From Bacteroidales bacterium (GTDB lineage: Bacteria; Bacteroidota; Bacteroidia; Bacteroidales; P3): a stretch of 12,869 nucleotides of DNA. Numbering within the stretch: the stretch's first letter is position 1; every line of letters starts with the position of its first letter. A model generated the notes under the pieces. The model searched no databases, was not told the origin of the DNA, and worked only from the letters and a program-made list of their open reading frames with translations. The DNA lies in the NCBI GenBank assembly GCA_017507285.1, contig JAFWBF010000152.1:1-12869 (forward strand), read 5' to 3'. Of this stretch, positions 1 through 7,181 are shown one piece after another. The position numbers and the translations under genes are program-made.

Positions 1-1
1 G

Positions 2-97
2 AATAAAAAATTGATAGAAAAGACAAAAATCATCTACAAACCATCAAAGGATATCAAAAAGGCACTCAAAAAAGTAAAATATAAGATAGAGAAATAG
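2..97 (+). CDS. C-terminal tail of an unidentified protein (partial)
   Basis: An open frame runs from the left edge of the window to a TAG stop at 95-97. It encodes 31 residues rich in lysine and isoleucine, ending in VKYKIEK. The beginning lies outside the window. No family can be recognised from so short a tail. It could be chance, because this stretch is AT-rich. The 145 bases to the next gene hold the promoter of that gene, which fits a gene ending here. Confidence 0.4.
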   Translation, partial: NKKLIEKTKIIYKPSKDIKKALKKVKYKIEK

Positions 98-164
98 CTC
101 GGCAATGAATAGAAACGGAACTTTTTTTATTTTCCGATACCTAATAAAGATATTACTGCTAATG

Positions 165-196
165 TTTGTGTAATCGAAAGAATTTATATACCTTTG
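165..196 (+). promoter_or_regulatory. Bacteroides-type sigma-ABfr promoter
   Basis: TTTG at 165-168 is followed after exactly 20 bases by TACCTTTG at 189-196. This matches the Bacteroidota consensus TTTG-N19-21-TAnnTTTG. Transcription should start a few bases after 200, leaving a leader of about 40 bases before the ATG at 243. It drives the FN3/Fib_succ_major lipoprotein gene. Confidence 0.8.
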
Positions 197-242
197 CAGA
201 GAAACATGATAAAGTATTTCTATAGTTAATAAATAAACGGTT

Positions 243-1775
243 ATGAAGAATATTATTAATTTATTGTCAGACCCATTGCAAACGATAAAACGAATTGTTT
301 TTTTTGCGTCGACCATATTGTTTGTGCTACATGGTTGTCAAAAGGACTTAGAGTTAAATAATGTGCCAACCATTACCGACGGGGTTGAAGTTGGGGCTAC
401 CTATGCCGTTATTACGGGGACAGTGGAATGCCCCATTGCCACCACCAAACTTGAAGTGCAGGTATATCCAGCGGCAGCAGCCTACAACGATACTACCTTT
501 GCCGTAGAATTTACCACCGACAACGCCTTCGAGCTTACGCTTACCGACCTGCTACCCACAACCGACTACAGCTATAGATATATCATATACAGCTCTGCCG
601 ATAGTACCGAACTAAAATCACGCAGGTTTACAACCTTGGCAAAATCGGCACCAAAGGTAGTTACCACCGGTATAGATTCGATAACTATGACCACCGCCCT
701 CTGCAGTGGCAACGTAAGTAGCGACGGAGGCGAAGCCATAACAGCACGTGGCATTTGCTACAGCACTGTCGAAACCCCAACTATCGACGGCCTACACACC
801 ACCGCCGGTGCCGGACCGGGCGAGTTTAGCTCTACCCTAACCGGCCTTACAGCCGCCACCACCTACTACGTGCGAGCCTATGCCACCAACGCCATAGGCA
901 CCGCCTACGGCGAGCAGATGACTTTCACCACCCACGACGGAAAACCAACGGTAAGCACCTCCAACACTGTGAATAACATTACCCAAACCACGGCTGTATG
1001 TGGAGGCACCGTACACAACGACTATGGTTATGAGGTAACAGCACGCGGAGTATGCTGGAGTACAATACCAAACCCCACCATTGCCGACAGCTACACCACT
1101 GACGGAACTGGAACGGGAAATTTCACCTCCAACCTCACAAACCTTACCGACAGCACAACCTACTACTTACGTGCCTACGCCACCAACCAAAACGGCACAA
1201 GTTATGGCGAGGAACGGACTTTCACAACGCTTGGCGATTATATAAATGGTCATAAATATGTTGATTTGGGTTTACCAAGTGGAACTAAGTGGGCAACATG
1301 CAATGTGGGAGCCTCTCAAGAATGGGAGTTTGGCGACTACTATGCTTGGGGCGAGACCGAGACAAAAGAGGAATATTACATCGAAAACTGCCGTACTTAC
1401 CACATGGAACTGACCAATATAAGTGGCAATCCAACTTTCGATGCAGCTACAGTCCATTGGGGAAGCACATGGCGGATACCCACAAAAGAAGAGATGGAGG
1501 AACTAATAATAAATTGCAGTCGCACATGGATAACATCGTATAACGGTGTAAATGGCTACAGAATGACAGGGCCAAATGGCAACAGTATATTTTTGCCTGC
1601 TGCAGGTCGCCATTATAACGAACGACATATTGGAGAAAGTAACGGATATTATTGGAGTGCCACAAGTGGAGGACTTTATTGGGCAGAGCACATTAATTTT
1701 TATCCCGACAATGAATTTCCCATATATAGTTCATATAGAAATTATGGGCAACCTATTCGCCCGGTATCAAACTAA
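243..1775 (+). CDS. Surface lipoprotein with FN3-like repeats and a Fib_succ_major domain
   Basis: A 510-residue predicted lipoprotein. The N-terminus has a basic stretch (KR at 16-17), a hydrophobic core and the lipobox LHGC with lipidated Cys32. Residues about 41-132 form a first fibronectin-III-like domain. Residues about 136-231 and 235-330 are two clear tandem copies sharing TARG(I/V)C(W/Y)ST, a GxFxSxLTxLT stretch and TTYY(V/L)RAYATN. Residues 334-508 match the Fibrobacter succinogenes major paralogous domain (TIGR02145 type): YVDLGLPSGTKWAT near 339, WRIPTKEE near 410, GYYWSAT near 468, terminal RPV. This architecture is common in Bacteroidales secreted or surface proteins of unknown role; adhesion or ligand binding is only an inference. 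The FN3 part is GC-rich with many ACC and GCC codons, while the C-terminal domain is AT-rich. The gene stands alone between its own promoter and a terminator. Only one in-frame ATG gives a signal peptide. Confidence 0.9.
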   Translation: MKNIINLLSDPLQTIKRIVFFASTILFVLHGCQKDLELNNVPTITDGVEVGATYAVITGTVECPIATTKLEVQVYPAAAAYNDTTFAVEFTTDNAFELTLTDLLPTTDYSYRYIIYSSADSTELKSRRFTTLAKSAPKVVTTGIDSITMTTALCSGNVSSDGGEAITARGICYSTVETPTIDGLHTTAGAGPGEFSSTLTGLTAATTYYVRAYATNAIGTAYGEQMTFTTHDGKPTVSTSNTVNNITQTTAVCGGTVHNDYGYEVTARGVCWSTIPNPTIADSYTTDGTGTGNFTSNLTNLTDSTTYYLRAYATNQNGTSYGEERTFTTLGDYINGHKYVDLGLPSGTKWATCNVGASQEWEFGDYYAWGETETKEEYYIENCRTYHMELTNISGNPTFDAATVHWGSTWRIPTKEEMEELIINCSRTWITSYNGVNGYRMTGPNGNSIFLPAAGRHYNERHIGESNGYYWSATSGGLYWAEHINFYPDNEFPIYSSYRNYGQPIRPVSN

Positions 1776-1787
1776 AACCTTATATCA

Positions 1788-1833
1788 AAAACTCCCTCGT
1801 GATGCAGTTTGGACTACATCACGAGGGAGTTTT
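1788..1833. terminator. Long rho-independent terminator, probably bidirectional
   Basis: A perfect 17-base inverted repeat (1788-1804 and 1817-1833) has a CTCCCTCGTGATG core, with A residues on one side and T residues on the other. Inside the 12-base loop a further AGT/ACT pairing (1806-1808 with 1813-1815) leaves a TTGG tip. Because AAAA precedes the stem and TTTT follows it, the hairpin is followed by a U tract in either direction. It begins 12 bases after the lipoprotein stop and lies 63 bases past the end of mnmD, which points towards it. Confidence 0.9.
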
Positions 1834-1896
1834 ATCTACATCACTATGAATTTTCCCCATGCATAATGCAGGAGAAATAATCCTATTAGCTAGTCA

Positions 1897-2619
1897 TTAA
1901 AGCGTTGCACGCAGCATTTCGCGTTTACCTTTGGGTCCGGGCAGCTTTTCTATGGTATAGCCCGAAGCTTTTAAAGCTCGTTTTACATCGCCTTTGCAGC
2001 AGTAGGTTGTAAGTATGACCTGTGGCGATGAGGCTTGACGAAGCTTTTCAAATATATCTTTACTCCATAGCTCTGGCTGAAACTGCGGGGCAAAGGCATC
2101 GTAGTATATCGTATGGTACAGGTTTTGTGGCAGACATATATCCTGCATGGCACAGTGGTGTTTATGCAAAGTAAAGTCATCGGAAATATGTGTTTCTTCG
2201 CCCCAATTGGCGGTATGCAACTTCATAAAATCGGCAGATGCTGTGCCGAAATCGGCCGTTGGATAGAACGTTTTTATTTCATCGATACATAGTTCGGCAT
2301 AGTTCAGCCGGGTGTAAACCTCTTTTGGAATGGGATATGCTTCCACTGCGGTATAATGCAGTCTGCAACCTGCAGCCTTGGCATACAAATAGGTAAGATA
2401 GGCATTAAGGCCTGTGCCAAAGCCCATTTCAAACACATATATGGTATGGCACCTACCTATGTGTAGCACCAAATTGGGCAATATATATACATGCATTGCT
2501 TCCTTTATGGCCCCGTGGGTAGAATGGTAGCCCTCGTCGATTGCCGAGAAGCGTATGGAATGCGAACCATCGGCGGTAACAACAAGTTCGTAATCGTTGT
2601 AAAGGAGATTATTTTCCAC
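1897..2619 (-). CDS. mnmD: tRNA 5-methylaminomethyl-2-thiouridine methyltransferase MnmD
   Basis: A 240-residue stand-alone version of the methyltransferase half of MnmC (DUF752 family). The family transfers a methyl group from S-adenosylmethionine to the 5-aminomethyl group of the wobble uridine in certain tRNAs. Visible motifs: the SAM-binding glycine loop EMGFGTGLNA at 64-73, the YDAFAP segment at 173-178 followed by ELWS, YCCKGDVKRAL at 206-216, and the C-terminal GPKGKREMLRA at 228-238. The oxidoreductase half of the enterobacterial fusion is absent, as usual in Bacteroidota. The ATG at 2617-2619 lies inside the 3' end of the upstream sugar transferase gene (11-base overlap), so translation is probably coupled. 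It is the last gene of the minus-strand run and reads towards the terminator at 1788-1833. Confidence 0.88.
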   Translation of the reverse strand: MENNLLYNDYELVVTADGSHSIRFSAIDEGYHSTHGAIKEAMHVYILPNLVLHIGRCHTIYVFEMGFGTGLNAYLTYLYAKAAGCRLHYTAVEAYPIPKEVYTRLNYAELCIDEIKTFYPTADFGTASADFMKLHTANWGEETHISDDFTLHKHHCAMQDICLPQNLYHTIYYDAFAPQFQPELWSKDIFEKLRQASSPQVILTTYCCKGDVKRALKASGYTIEKLPGPKGKREMLRATL

Positions 2620-4030
2620 GACCTTGTACTATTATTATAGCCGTATATAACAGTATCTTTATATCGGTGGTAAGCGACATGTTTTCGAGGTACAGCAAAT
2701 CGTAGCGTAAGCGTTCCAGCATCTCGTCAACGTTTTCGGCATAGCCATACTTCACTTGTCCCCACGATGTTATGCCCGGTTTAACCTTTTGCAACAGCAA
2801 GTATTCGGGTGCACGTTGCACTATCTGGTCAATAAAGTATTGCCTTTCGGGGCGTGGTCCCACAAGCGACATTGTACCTTTCAGTACGTTATAAAACTGT
2901 GGTATCTCGTCCAGCCGCACCTTGCGCATAAAACGGCCAAAGGGAGTAATGCGGGGGTCATTGTCCTTCGACAGCATTGGGCCGAACTTTTCGGCATCAA
3001 TATACATGGAGCGGAACTTATGCATCTTAAATGGTTTGCCTTTTAGACCTATACGTTCTTGAGAGTAAAATATCGGTCCCTTGGAAGTACATTTTACTAT
3101 TATGGCAGTTACGATATATACCGGCAGTAGAACTATCATTGCCAATAACGATACCACTATATCTATAAGGCGTTTTACAGAATACTGCCACTCTTCCATA
3201 AGCCTTGGATTGATAACAATAAGTGGCGAGTGGAATATAGACGTTATCTTTACCGACCCGAATATGATATCGCGGGTATCGGGAGTTATCTTTATTATTA
3301 TATCTTTACTATCTAAAAAGTTGATTATTTCCGATATTTTTTCGTGTTCATAATCCTCTACAGCTATTATTACTTCCTCTATCCGTTTTTCTTCTATTAT
3401 TTGGTTTAGGTTTTCGAAAGACCCAAGATGAGGCATTATCTTTTGCAAATTTTCATTGATAGAGCCATTTACTGTTACAAAACCTACAAACAAATTGCCC
3501 GAATATGTTTCTTGACTATCTATCTCTTGATATATCTTGTAGGCAGTATCTTTGCTGCCTATAAGCAAGGTGTTGAAGCCTATCGTACGAGCATGAACAC
3601 GGTGTACCGTTCGCGAAGTTATAACAAGGCGACACAAATAGGTTAGTGAAAAATGCAACAAAAAAAGTACGATGAAAGAAGAATAATAATTTTTGTATGA
3701 TGCAATATTATCATCGAGCAATAAGACAAAGAATATTATTATTATTCCTGTAACGCTTGCTATAAAAGTGTTTTGCAACTCTTTGAGCCTCGACTTGCGA
3801 AATACATCCCTGTATGTTCCCTGCATTGCATAAAAGGCGACCCACAGTATTGGTAGCAGTATCATCCCTTGCCAAAGATTAGAATCCTGAAACACTGCAT
3901 TTACATCATCAAACGAGCTATGTTCGATACCTATCTTCCGGTACATAAACAACCCTACCCATGCTATAAGTGCCGAAAAATAATCACACAAAAGATATTT
4001 TACTATCTGCCTATTTTTATTCATTATCAA
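2609..4030 (-). CDS. Polyprenyl-phosphate sugar-1-phosphate transferase (WcaJ/PssY-like)
   Basis: A 473-residue membrane enzyme that would start a lipid-linked glycan by moving a sugar-1-phosphate from a nucleotide sugar to undecaprenyl phosphate. Hydrophobic segments lie near residues 11-30, 55-70, 90-105 and 117-137. A soluble nucleotide-fold-like domain occupies about 150-270 (CoA_binding_3 type; NTLLIGSKDTA near 153). The catalytic bacterial sugar transferase domain starts at KRLIDIVVS (286), has a membrane segment near 290-313, then MHKFRSM at 336-342, RLDEIPQFYNVLKG at 372-385 with the family Asp-Glu dyad D374-E375, SLVGPRPE at 388-395, and KPGITSWGQ at 417-425. Length and order match the long WcaJ-like class. 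No glycosyltransferase cluster is visible nearby, so the product (capsule, exopolysaccharide or protein glycan) cannot be told. A second ATG six bases downstream is an alternative start. Confidence 0.9.
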   Translation of the reverse strand: MIMNKNRQIVKYLLCDYFSALIAWVGLFMYRKIGIEHSSFDDVNAVFQDSNLWQGMILLPILWVAFYAMQGTYRDVFRKSRLKELQNTFIASVTGIIIIFFVLLLDDNIASYKNYYSSFIVLFLLHFSLTYLCRLVITSRTVHRVHARTIGFNTLLIGSKDTAYKIYQEIDSQETYSGNLFVGFVTVNGSINENLQKIMPHLGSFENLNQIIEEKRIEEVIIAVEDYEHEKISEIINFLDSKDIIIKITPDTRDIIFGSVKITSIFHSPLIVINPRLMEEWQYSVKRLIDIVVSLLAMIVLLPVYIVTAIIVKCTSKGPIFYSQERIGLKGKPFKMHKFRSMYIDAEKFGPMLSKDNDPRITPFGRFMRKVRLDEIPQFYNVLKGTMSLVGPRPERQYFIDQIVQRAPEYLLLQKVKPGITSWGQVKYGYAENVDEMLERLRYDLLYLENMSLTTDIKILLYTAIIIVQGRGK

Positions 4031-4051
4031 GATTACATTTAGGTATAAAAC

Positions 4052-4951
4052 TTACTCCTTATATGCCGTCAGTTTGAAATTGTCCATATAAGTTTTTGCC
4101 TCTATACCATCGGGGTTGGTAACGCGGAACACCAATTTGAAAGTATTGTAGTAGTTGAAAGCATTGCTCCACAAGCGACCAAGTTGTATATATATCTTTT
4201 GCCAGCCTTGGTTTGGATAAAGACTTATTGCATAATAGGTTGCCTCTGTACTACCCGAAGAGTATTTGCTTCGCATACCTATTTCCAAAGGAACATTGGT
4301 CCAATAATCCATCTCCAATATAAGAGCATCGTTGATATTAACTATACAACTATCTTTGAGGGTAAATTCCAACGTATCTTGGGAGGGAGACATATATATA
4401 GCAGCACAACCACCATCGCTACGAACGGAGTCTTTGTCTTTTATAAGATGTACTGCAGTGTCGCCCACAGGCAAAAATGGATTCACAACCCAATGCTCGC
4501 AATATTCTTCCCATACAAAACGAGTATAATTGGTATAATGAACCACTTGTGTATCGAGAGTGATAACCGAATCGGGTACAAAATTCACTTTCTTTACCAT
4601 TGCATCGGTATAAAAAGGATATGAACTGCGTGTGCCACTGATGCCATTAAGTTTGATAGCAGGCTTGAGCACAACGTCATATTCTCCCTCGCACAATACC
4701 GGTACACGACAAGGCAACTCAAACACTCCTATAAGGTTGCTTTCGGTACTATTTTTCACAGTTATCTCTACTGTATTGATGTTACTAGTAAAGCAACCTT
4801 CGTATCTCGACACAGAATTACCGGGGGTATTTTCTACTTTAAAAGCTGTTACTTCAATAAACGATGGTATTCCACCTTCTTCGGGTTTGCACGAGGTCAT
4901 AAACAATCCTCCTACAATACATAGTCCTAATATATACAATATCTTTTTCAT
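4052..4951 (-). CDS. Conserved Bacteroidota lipoprotein of unknown function
   Basis: A 299-residue predicted lipoprotein. The signal peptide is short and classic: KK at 2-3, hydrophobic core 4-18, lipobox MTSC with Cys21, then acidic residues. Residues about 30-130 form a beta-rich domain with LIGVFELP (73-80) and PVLCEG (84-89), features I recall from uncharacterised Bacteroidota lipoproteins. Residues about 150-297 look like a jelly-roll or galactose-binding-like domain: WVVNPF, QGWQKIYIQLG and terminal YMDNFKLTAY. No catalytic motif is visible. It ends only 21 bases before the sugar transferase gene, so the two are almost certainly co-transcribed. A link to the glycan made by that enzyme is only suggested by position. 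Confidence 0.8.
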   Translation of the reverse strand: MKKILYILGLCIVGGLFMTSCKPEEGGIPSFIEVTAFKVENTPGNSVSRYEGCFTSNINTVEITVKNSTESNLIGVFELPCRVPVLCEGEYDVVLKPAIKLNGISGTRSSYPFYTDAMVKKVNFVPDSVITLDTQVVHYTNYTRFVWEEYCEHWVVNPFLPVGDTAVHLIKDKDSVRSDGGCAAIYMSPSQDTLEFTLKDSCIVNINDALILEMDYWTNVPLEIGMRSKYSSGSTEATYYAISLYPNQGWQKIYIQLGRLWSNAFNYYNTFKLVFRVTNPDGIEAKTYMDNFKLTAYKE

Positions 4952-5126
4952 GCTATGGGAAACGATGTTTGTCCTTTTTTATTGTACCAAACCAAATTAT
5001 ATTGAAATATGTAGAGGCGACTTCTAAAAAAATCTACGTTTCGGAATAATCGAAAAACGTCCTTTGAAACATTTGCGTCCTTTGTGTTTTTCTCTATTTT
5101 TTTCTACATAGTCTGCTCTGATTGGT

Positions 5127-5155
5127 CAAAAGTAAGTAGAAAATTTCCCAGCAAA
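5127..5155 (-). promoter_or_regulatory. Possible promoter carried by MITE-like copy A
   Basis: On the minus strand TTTG (5155 to 5152) is followed after 17 bases by TACTTTTG (5134 to 5127). The -7 box fits the Bacteroidota consensus exactly, but the spacing is two bases short of the usual 19-21. It points at the lipoprotein, sugar transferase and mnmD genes. I found no better box in the 64 bases between the element and the lipoprotein gene. The leader would be about 170 bases. Confidence 0.35.
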
Positions 5156-5238
5156 GTTGCGATTAAGCAAGTAAGAGCTTATCTATTCCGAGCATTAGCA
5201 ACCTCGACGAAATCAATATTCCGTAAATCACCTGCAAA

Positions 5239-5256
5239 GCAATTTACAGAAATTGC
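5239..5256. repeat. Terminal hairpin of MITE-like copy A
   Basis: GCAATTT and AAATTGC form a perfect 7-base inverted repeat with a 4-base loop at one end of the element. The same stem, with a changed loop, is found at 12141-12158 in the other copy. It lies just past the ATPase gene stop, but there is no following U tract to make it a clear terminator. Confidence 0.6.
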
Positions 5257-5263
5257 CTATATC

Positions 5264-6175
5264 TTATTTCGAAGTAAGGTCGTGGAAAATCTTTTCCAAA
5301 TTATTGTCGTTCTTTCTTATGGTTAGTACCATTAGATTATTATCTACAGCCCATTTGAATATATTTTCTCTTATGTCGGTATCGTTTTGTGATGTTATAG
5401 TGTAGGTATTGTTACCATTGTAAGTGATATCGCGGATGTTTTTCAGTTGCTTTATAGCATTGGTATCTATTTCCTTGTTGAATTCCACTAAATATTGGTT
5501 GCTATTCTTTTGCAACGAATGTATATTTTCGGTCTTATCGTCGGCCACAATTTTGCCCGAGTTTATTATTATCACTCTCGAGCATATTGCTTCTACTTCC
5601 TGCATTATGTGGGTGGATAGCATTACTATTTTTGTTTGGCCTACTTTCTTTATAAGTTGGCGTATTTCTTCTAATTGGTTTGGATCCAGTCCGGTTGTAG
5701 GTTCGTCAAGTATTAGTACTTTTGGATCGTGGATAAGGGCTTGAGCTATACCTACACGTTGGCGGTAGCCTTTGGATAGTTGGCCAATCTTTTTATTGGC
5801 TTCTTTTGTAAGGCCGGTCAGTTCTATAATTTCTTCAACACGATGTTTTGTCTGTTTACCCAAATTGTATATACCTGCTACAAACTCTAAAAATTCGCGA
5901 ACATACATTTCTAAATACAAAGGGTTGTGTTCGGGCAGGTAGCCAATGTTTTGGCGTATGGACAAAGGGTTGTCGAAGATGTTATTGCCATATACCTTTA
6001 CATTGCCCGATGTAGGGGGGATGAAGCAGGTGATTATCTTCATCAATGTAGATTTTCCGGCACCATTGGGGCCTAATAATCCTACTATTTCGCCTTCGTT
6101 TATAGAAAAACTTACTTGGTCTAGCGCCTTTTGGCTACCATATATTTTGGTGATGTTTTCAACAGTTATCGACAT
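5264..6175 (-). CDS. gldA: ABC transporter ATP-binding protein, GldA type
   Basis: A 303-residue ATPase of the ABC-2 exporter class. Walker A GPNGAGKST is at 35-43, the signature LSKGYRQR at 133-140, Walker B VLILDEPT at 153-160 with catalytic Glu158, the D-loop GLDP at 162-165, and the switch His189. The Q-loop position has Glu in IGYLPEHNPLY (77-87), as I recall for GldA-like proteins. Residues 215-303 form the extra C-terminal domain typical of GldA. In gliding Bacteroidota GldA works with the GldF and GldG membrane subunits; neither is in this window, and close homologues occur in non-gliding Bacteroidales, so motility should not be assumed. It follows the MCE gene by 13 bases, so the two are surely in one operon. 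A generic ABC-2 ATPase is the alternative. Confidence 0.85.
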   Translation of the reverse strand: MSITVENITKIYGSQKALDQVSFSINEGEIVGLLGPNGAGKSTLMKIITCFIPPTSGNVKVYGNNIFDNPLSIRQNIGYLPEHNPLYLEMYVREFLEFVAGIYNLGKQTKHRVEEIIELTGLTKEANKKIGQLSKGYRQRVGIAQALIHDPKVLILDEPTTGLDPNQLEEIRQLIKKVGQTKIVMLSTHIMQEVEAICSRVIIINSGKIVADDKTENIHSLQKNSNQYLVEFNKEIDTNAIKQLKNIRDITYNGNNTYTITSQNDTDIRENIFKWAVDNNLMVLTIRKNDNNLEKIFHDLTSK

Positions 6176-6188
6176 ATAAAAGTGATGT

Positions 6189-7139
6189 TTAAAAAATTGA
6201 TATATTTAGATAGCGTTTGGGGTTGATTCGTATATCGTTGATTAAAGAATCGAGGTTTCGGGATGAGCGTTGGAGATTGTTGTAAAGGTTCTCATCGTTA
6301 AGTAATAGACCTAAATTGCCTTTGCCTTGGTTTATTTTGGATAGTGTGGCCGACAGAGACTCCAACGATGTGTTTACATCATGCATTATCGATGAAATAT
6401 TGGCATTGGCCAATGTGTCGCATATGGCAGCAAAGTTGTCTATTGCTTGTGCAAGTTTTTCATCGTTTTCGTCGAGGGTTCGGGACAGATTTTCAATATT
6501 GTTTACTATGTGGTGAATCTTTTCTTTTTCTCGTGAGGTTATATCGTTTAGGTCTTCGGATAGTGAGGCCAAGTTTGTGGATATTTTATTGGCATTGGCT
6601 ATCATGGATTGTATTTCTTTCTGCGATTTGGTGTTGAGTATTTTATTCACCGATTCCATTACCGAATCTAAGTTCCTGATTATATTATCTACTTTTTCGC
6701 TGTATGGTTCCAGCATTTTTCCTATCTCGGCAAACATGGAGCCATCATCGGTTTTCGATAGCATAGTGTCGTTTTCCGATAGGAAGGTTGTGCTGTTGCC
6801 TATAACTACACGCATAGCTTTAGAACCCAAAATATCAGAGCTATAAACCTCGGCAATTGAATTGGAGGGGATGTCTATTGAGGCGGGAATGTCAAAACAA
6901 ACAAGGAATGTTTTCATTTGAGTATCCATGTATTGGATGTCGTTGACTTTTCCTACTTTCATTCCGTTGATAAAAACATAACTTGTTGGCAATAATCCAT
7001 TGATATTGTCGTATTTTGCATAATAAGTATTCCGTTTTTCGAAAAGGTTTTTGCCTTTCAAAAAGTTTATTCCCCATACCAATATGGCAACGGTTGCTAT
7101 TCCTATTATTCCAACTTTCGTTTCAGTTTTTATTTTCAT
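6189..7139 (-). CDS. MCE/MlaD family lipid-trafficking protein
   Basis: A 316-residue membrane-anchored periplasmic protein. A short cytoplasmic N-terminus (KIKTETK) precedes one transmembrane segment at about 9-26, then FLKGKNLF. The MCE domain spans about 37-116, with YDNINGLLPTSYVFINGMKVGKV near 43-65 and ILGSKAMRVVIG near 103-114. Residues about 140-265 are predicted long helices with many Asn, Ser, Leu and Glu, likely a coiled coil or tunnel-forming helix. The C-terminus GNLGLLLNDENLYNNL and NPKRY matches Bacteroidota MCE proteins. MCE proteins move phospholipids between inner and outer membranes with an MlaE permease and MlaF ATPase, which are not next to it here; the following ATPase is of GldA type instead. 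It lies 42 bases after the amidase gene. Confidence 0.9.
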   Translation of the reverse strand: MKIKTETKVGIIGIATVAILVWGINFLKGKNLFEKRNTYYAKYDNINGLLPTSYVFINGMKVGKVNDIQYMDTQMKTFLVCFDIPASIDIPSNSIAEVYSSDILGSKAMRVVIGNSTTFLSENDTMLSKTDDGSMFAEIGKMLEPYSEKVDNIIRNLDSVMESVNKILNTKSQKEIQSMIANANKISTNLASLSEDLNDITSREKEKIHHIVNNIENLSRTLDENDEKLAQAIDNFAAICDTLANANISSIMHDVNTSLESLSATLSKINQGKGNLGLLLNDENLYNNLQRSSRNLDSLINDIRINPKRYLNISIF

Positions 7140-7181
7140 TATTTATTTCTTTGTTTTGGTATTATAATAAACGATAATCAA

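Larger units (their letters stand above)
5016..5257 (-). mobile_element. MITE-like element, copy A
   Basis: A 242-base non-coding element related to 12140-12333 in reverse orientation. Read on the minus strand it starts with GGCAATTTCTGTAAATTGC and ends with TTTTTTTAGAAGTCGCC, so its ends are imperfect inverted repeats. Its first 42 bases match copy B at 37 positions by hand count, and its last 25 match at 21 with one gap. Inner shared blocks include TTTCTACTT-CTTTTGA and CAAAG-ACGCAAA. Compared with copy B it has roughly 60-75 additional bases, about 5135-5215. It also carries a 9-base direct repeat, CGTCCTTTG at 5058-5066 and 5076-5084. The flanking tetramers are TAGA and TATA, perhaps a decayed target duplication. 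It starts six bases after the ATPase gene stop. No transposase is encoded. Confidence 0.75.

Noticed and set aside
116..136. CGGAA/TTCCG hairpin with T-rich loop after the left partial gene
   Set aside because: The stem is only five bases, with the T run in the loop rather than after it, so it is not a convincing terminator.
651..1230. DNA direct repeats of about 290 bases
   Set aside because: These are explained by the two homologous FN3-like protein repeats; they are diverged and coding, not a separate repeat element.
1235..1775. Fib_succ_major domain as the variable target of a diversity-generating retroelement
   Set aside because: Domains of this C-type-lectin-like class can be such targets, but I saw no reverse transcriptase and no second copy with adenine-specific mismatches in the window.
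1863..1885. AGGA/TCCT and GCAT/ATGC small inverted repeats beyond mnmD
   Set aside because: Stems of four bases are expected by chance, and the strong terminator at 1788-1833 already serves this junction.
4184..4624. 146-codon plus-strand reading frame
   Set aside because: It lies entirely antisense to the lipoprotein gene, which has a clear signal peptide and conserved motifs; this frame shows none.
5084..5326. 80-codon plus-strand reading frame across element A
   Set aside because: It covers repeat DNA and the end of the ATPase gene, has no family-like motif, and copy B has no matching frame.
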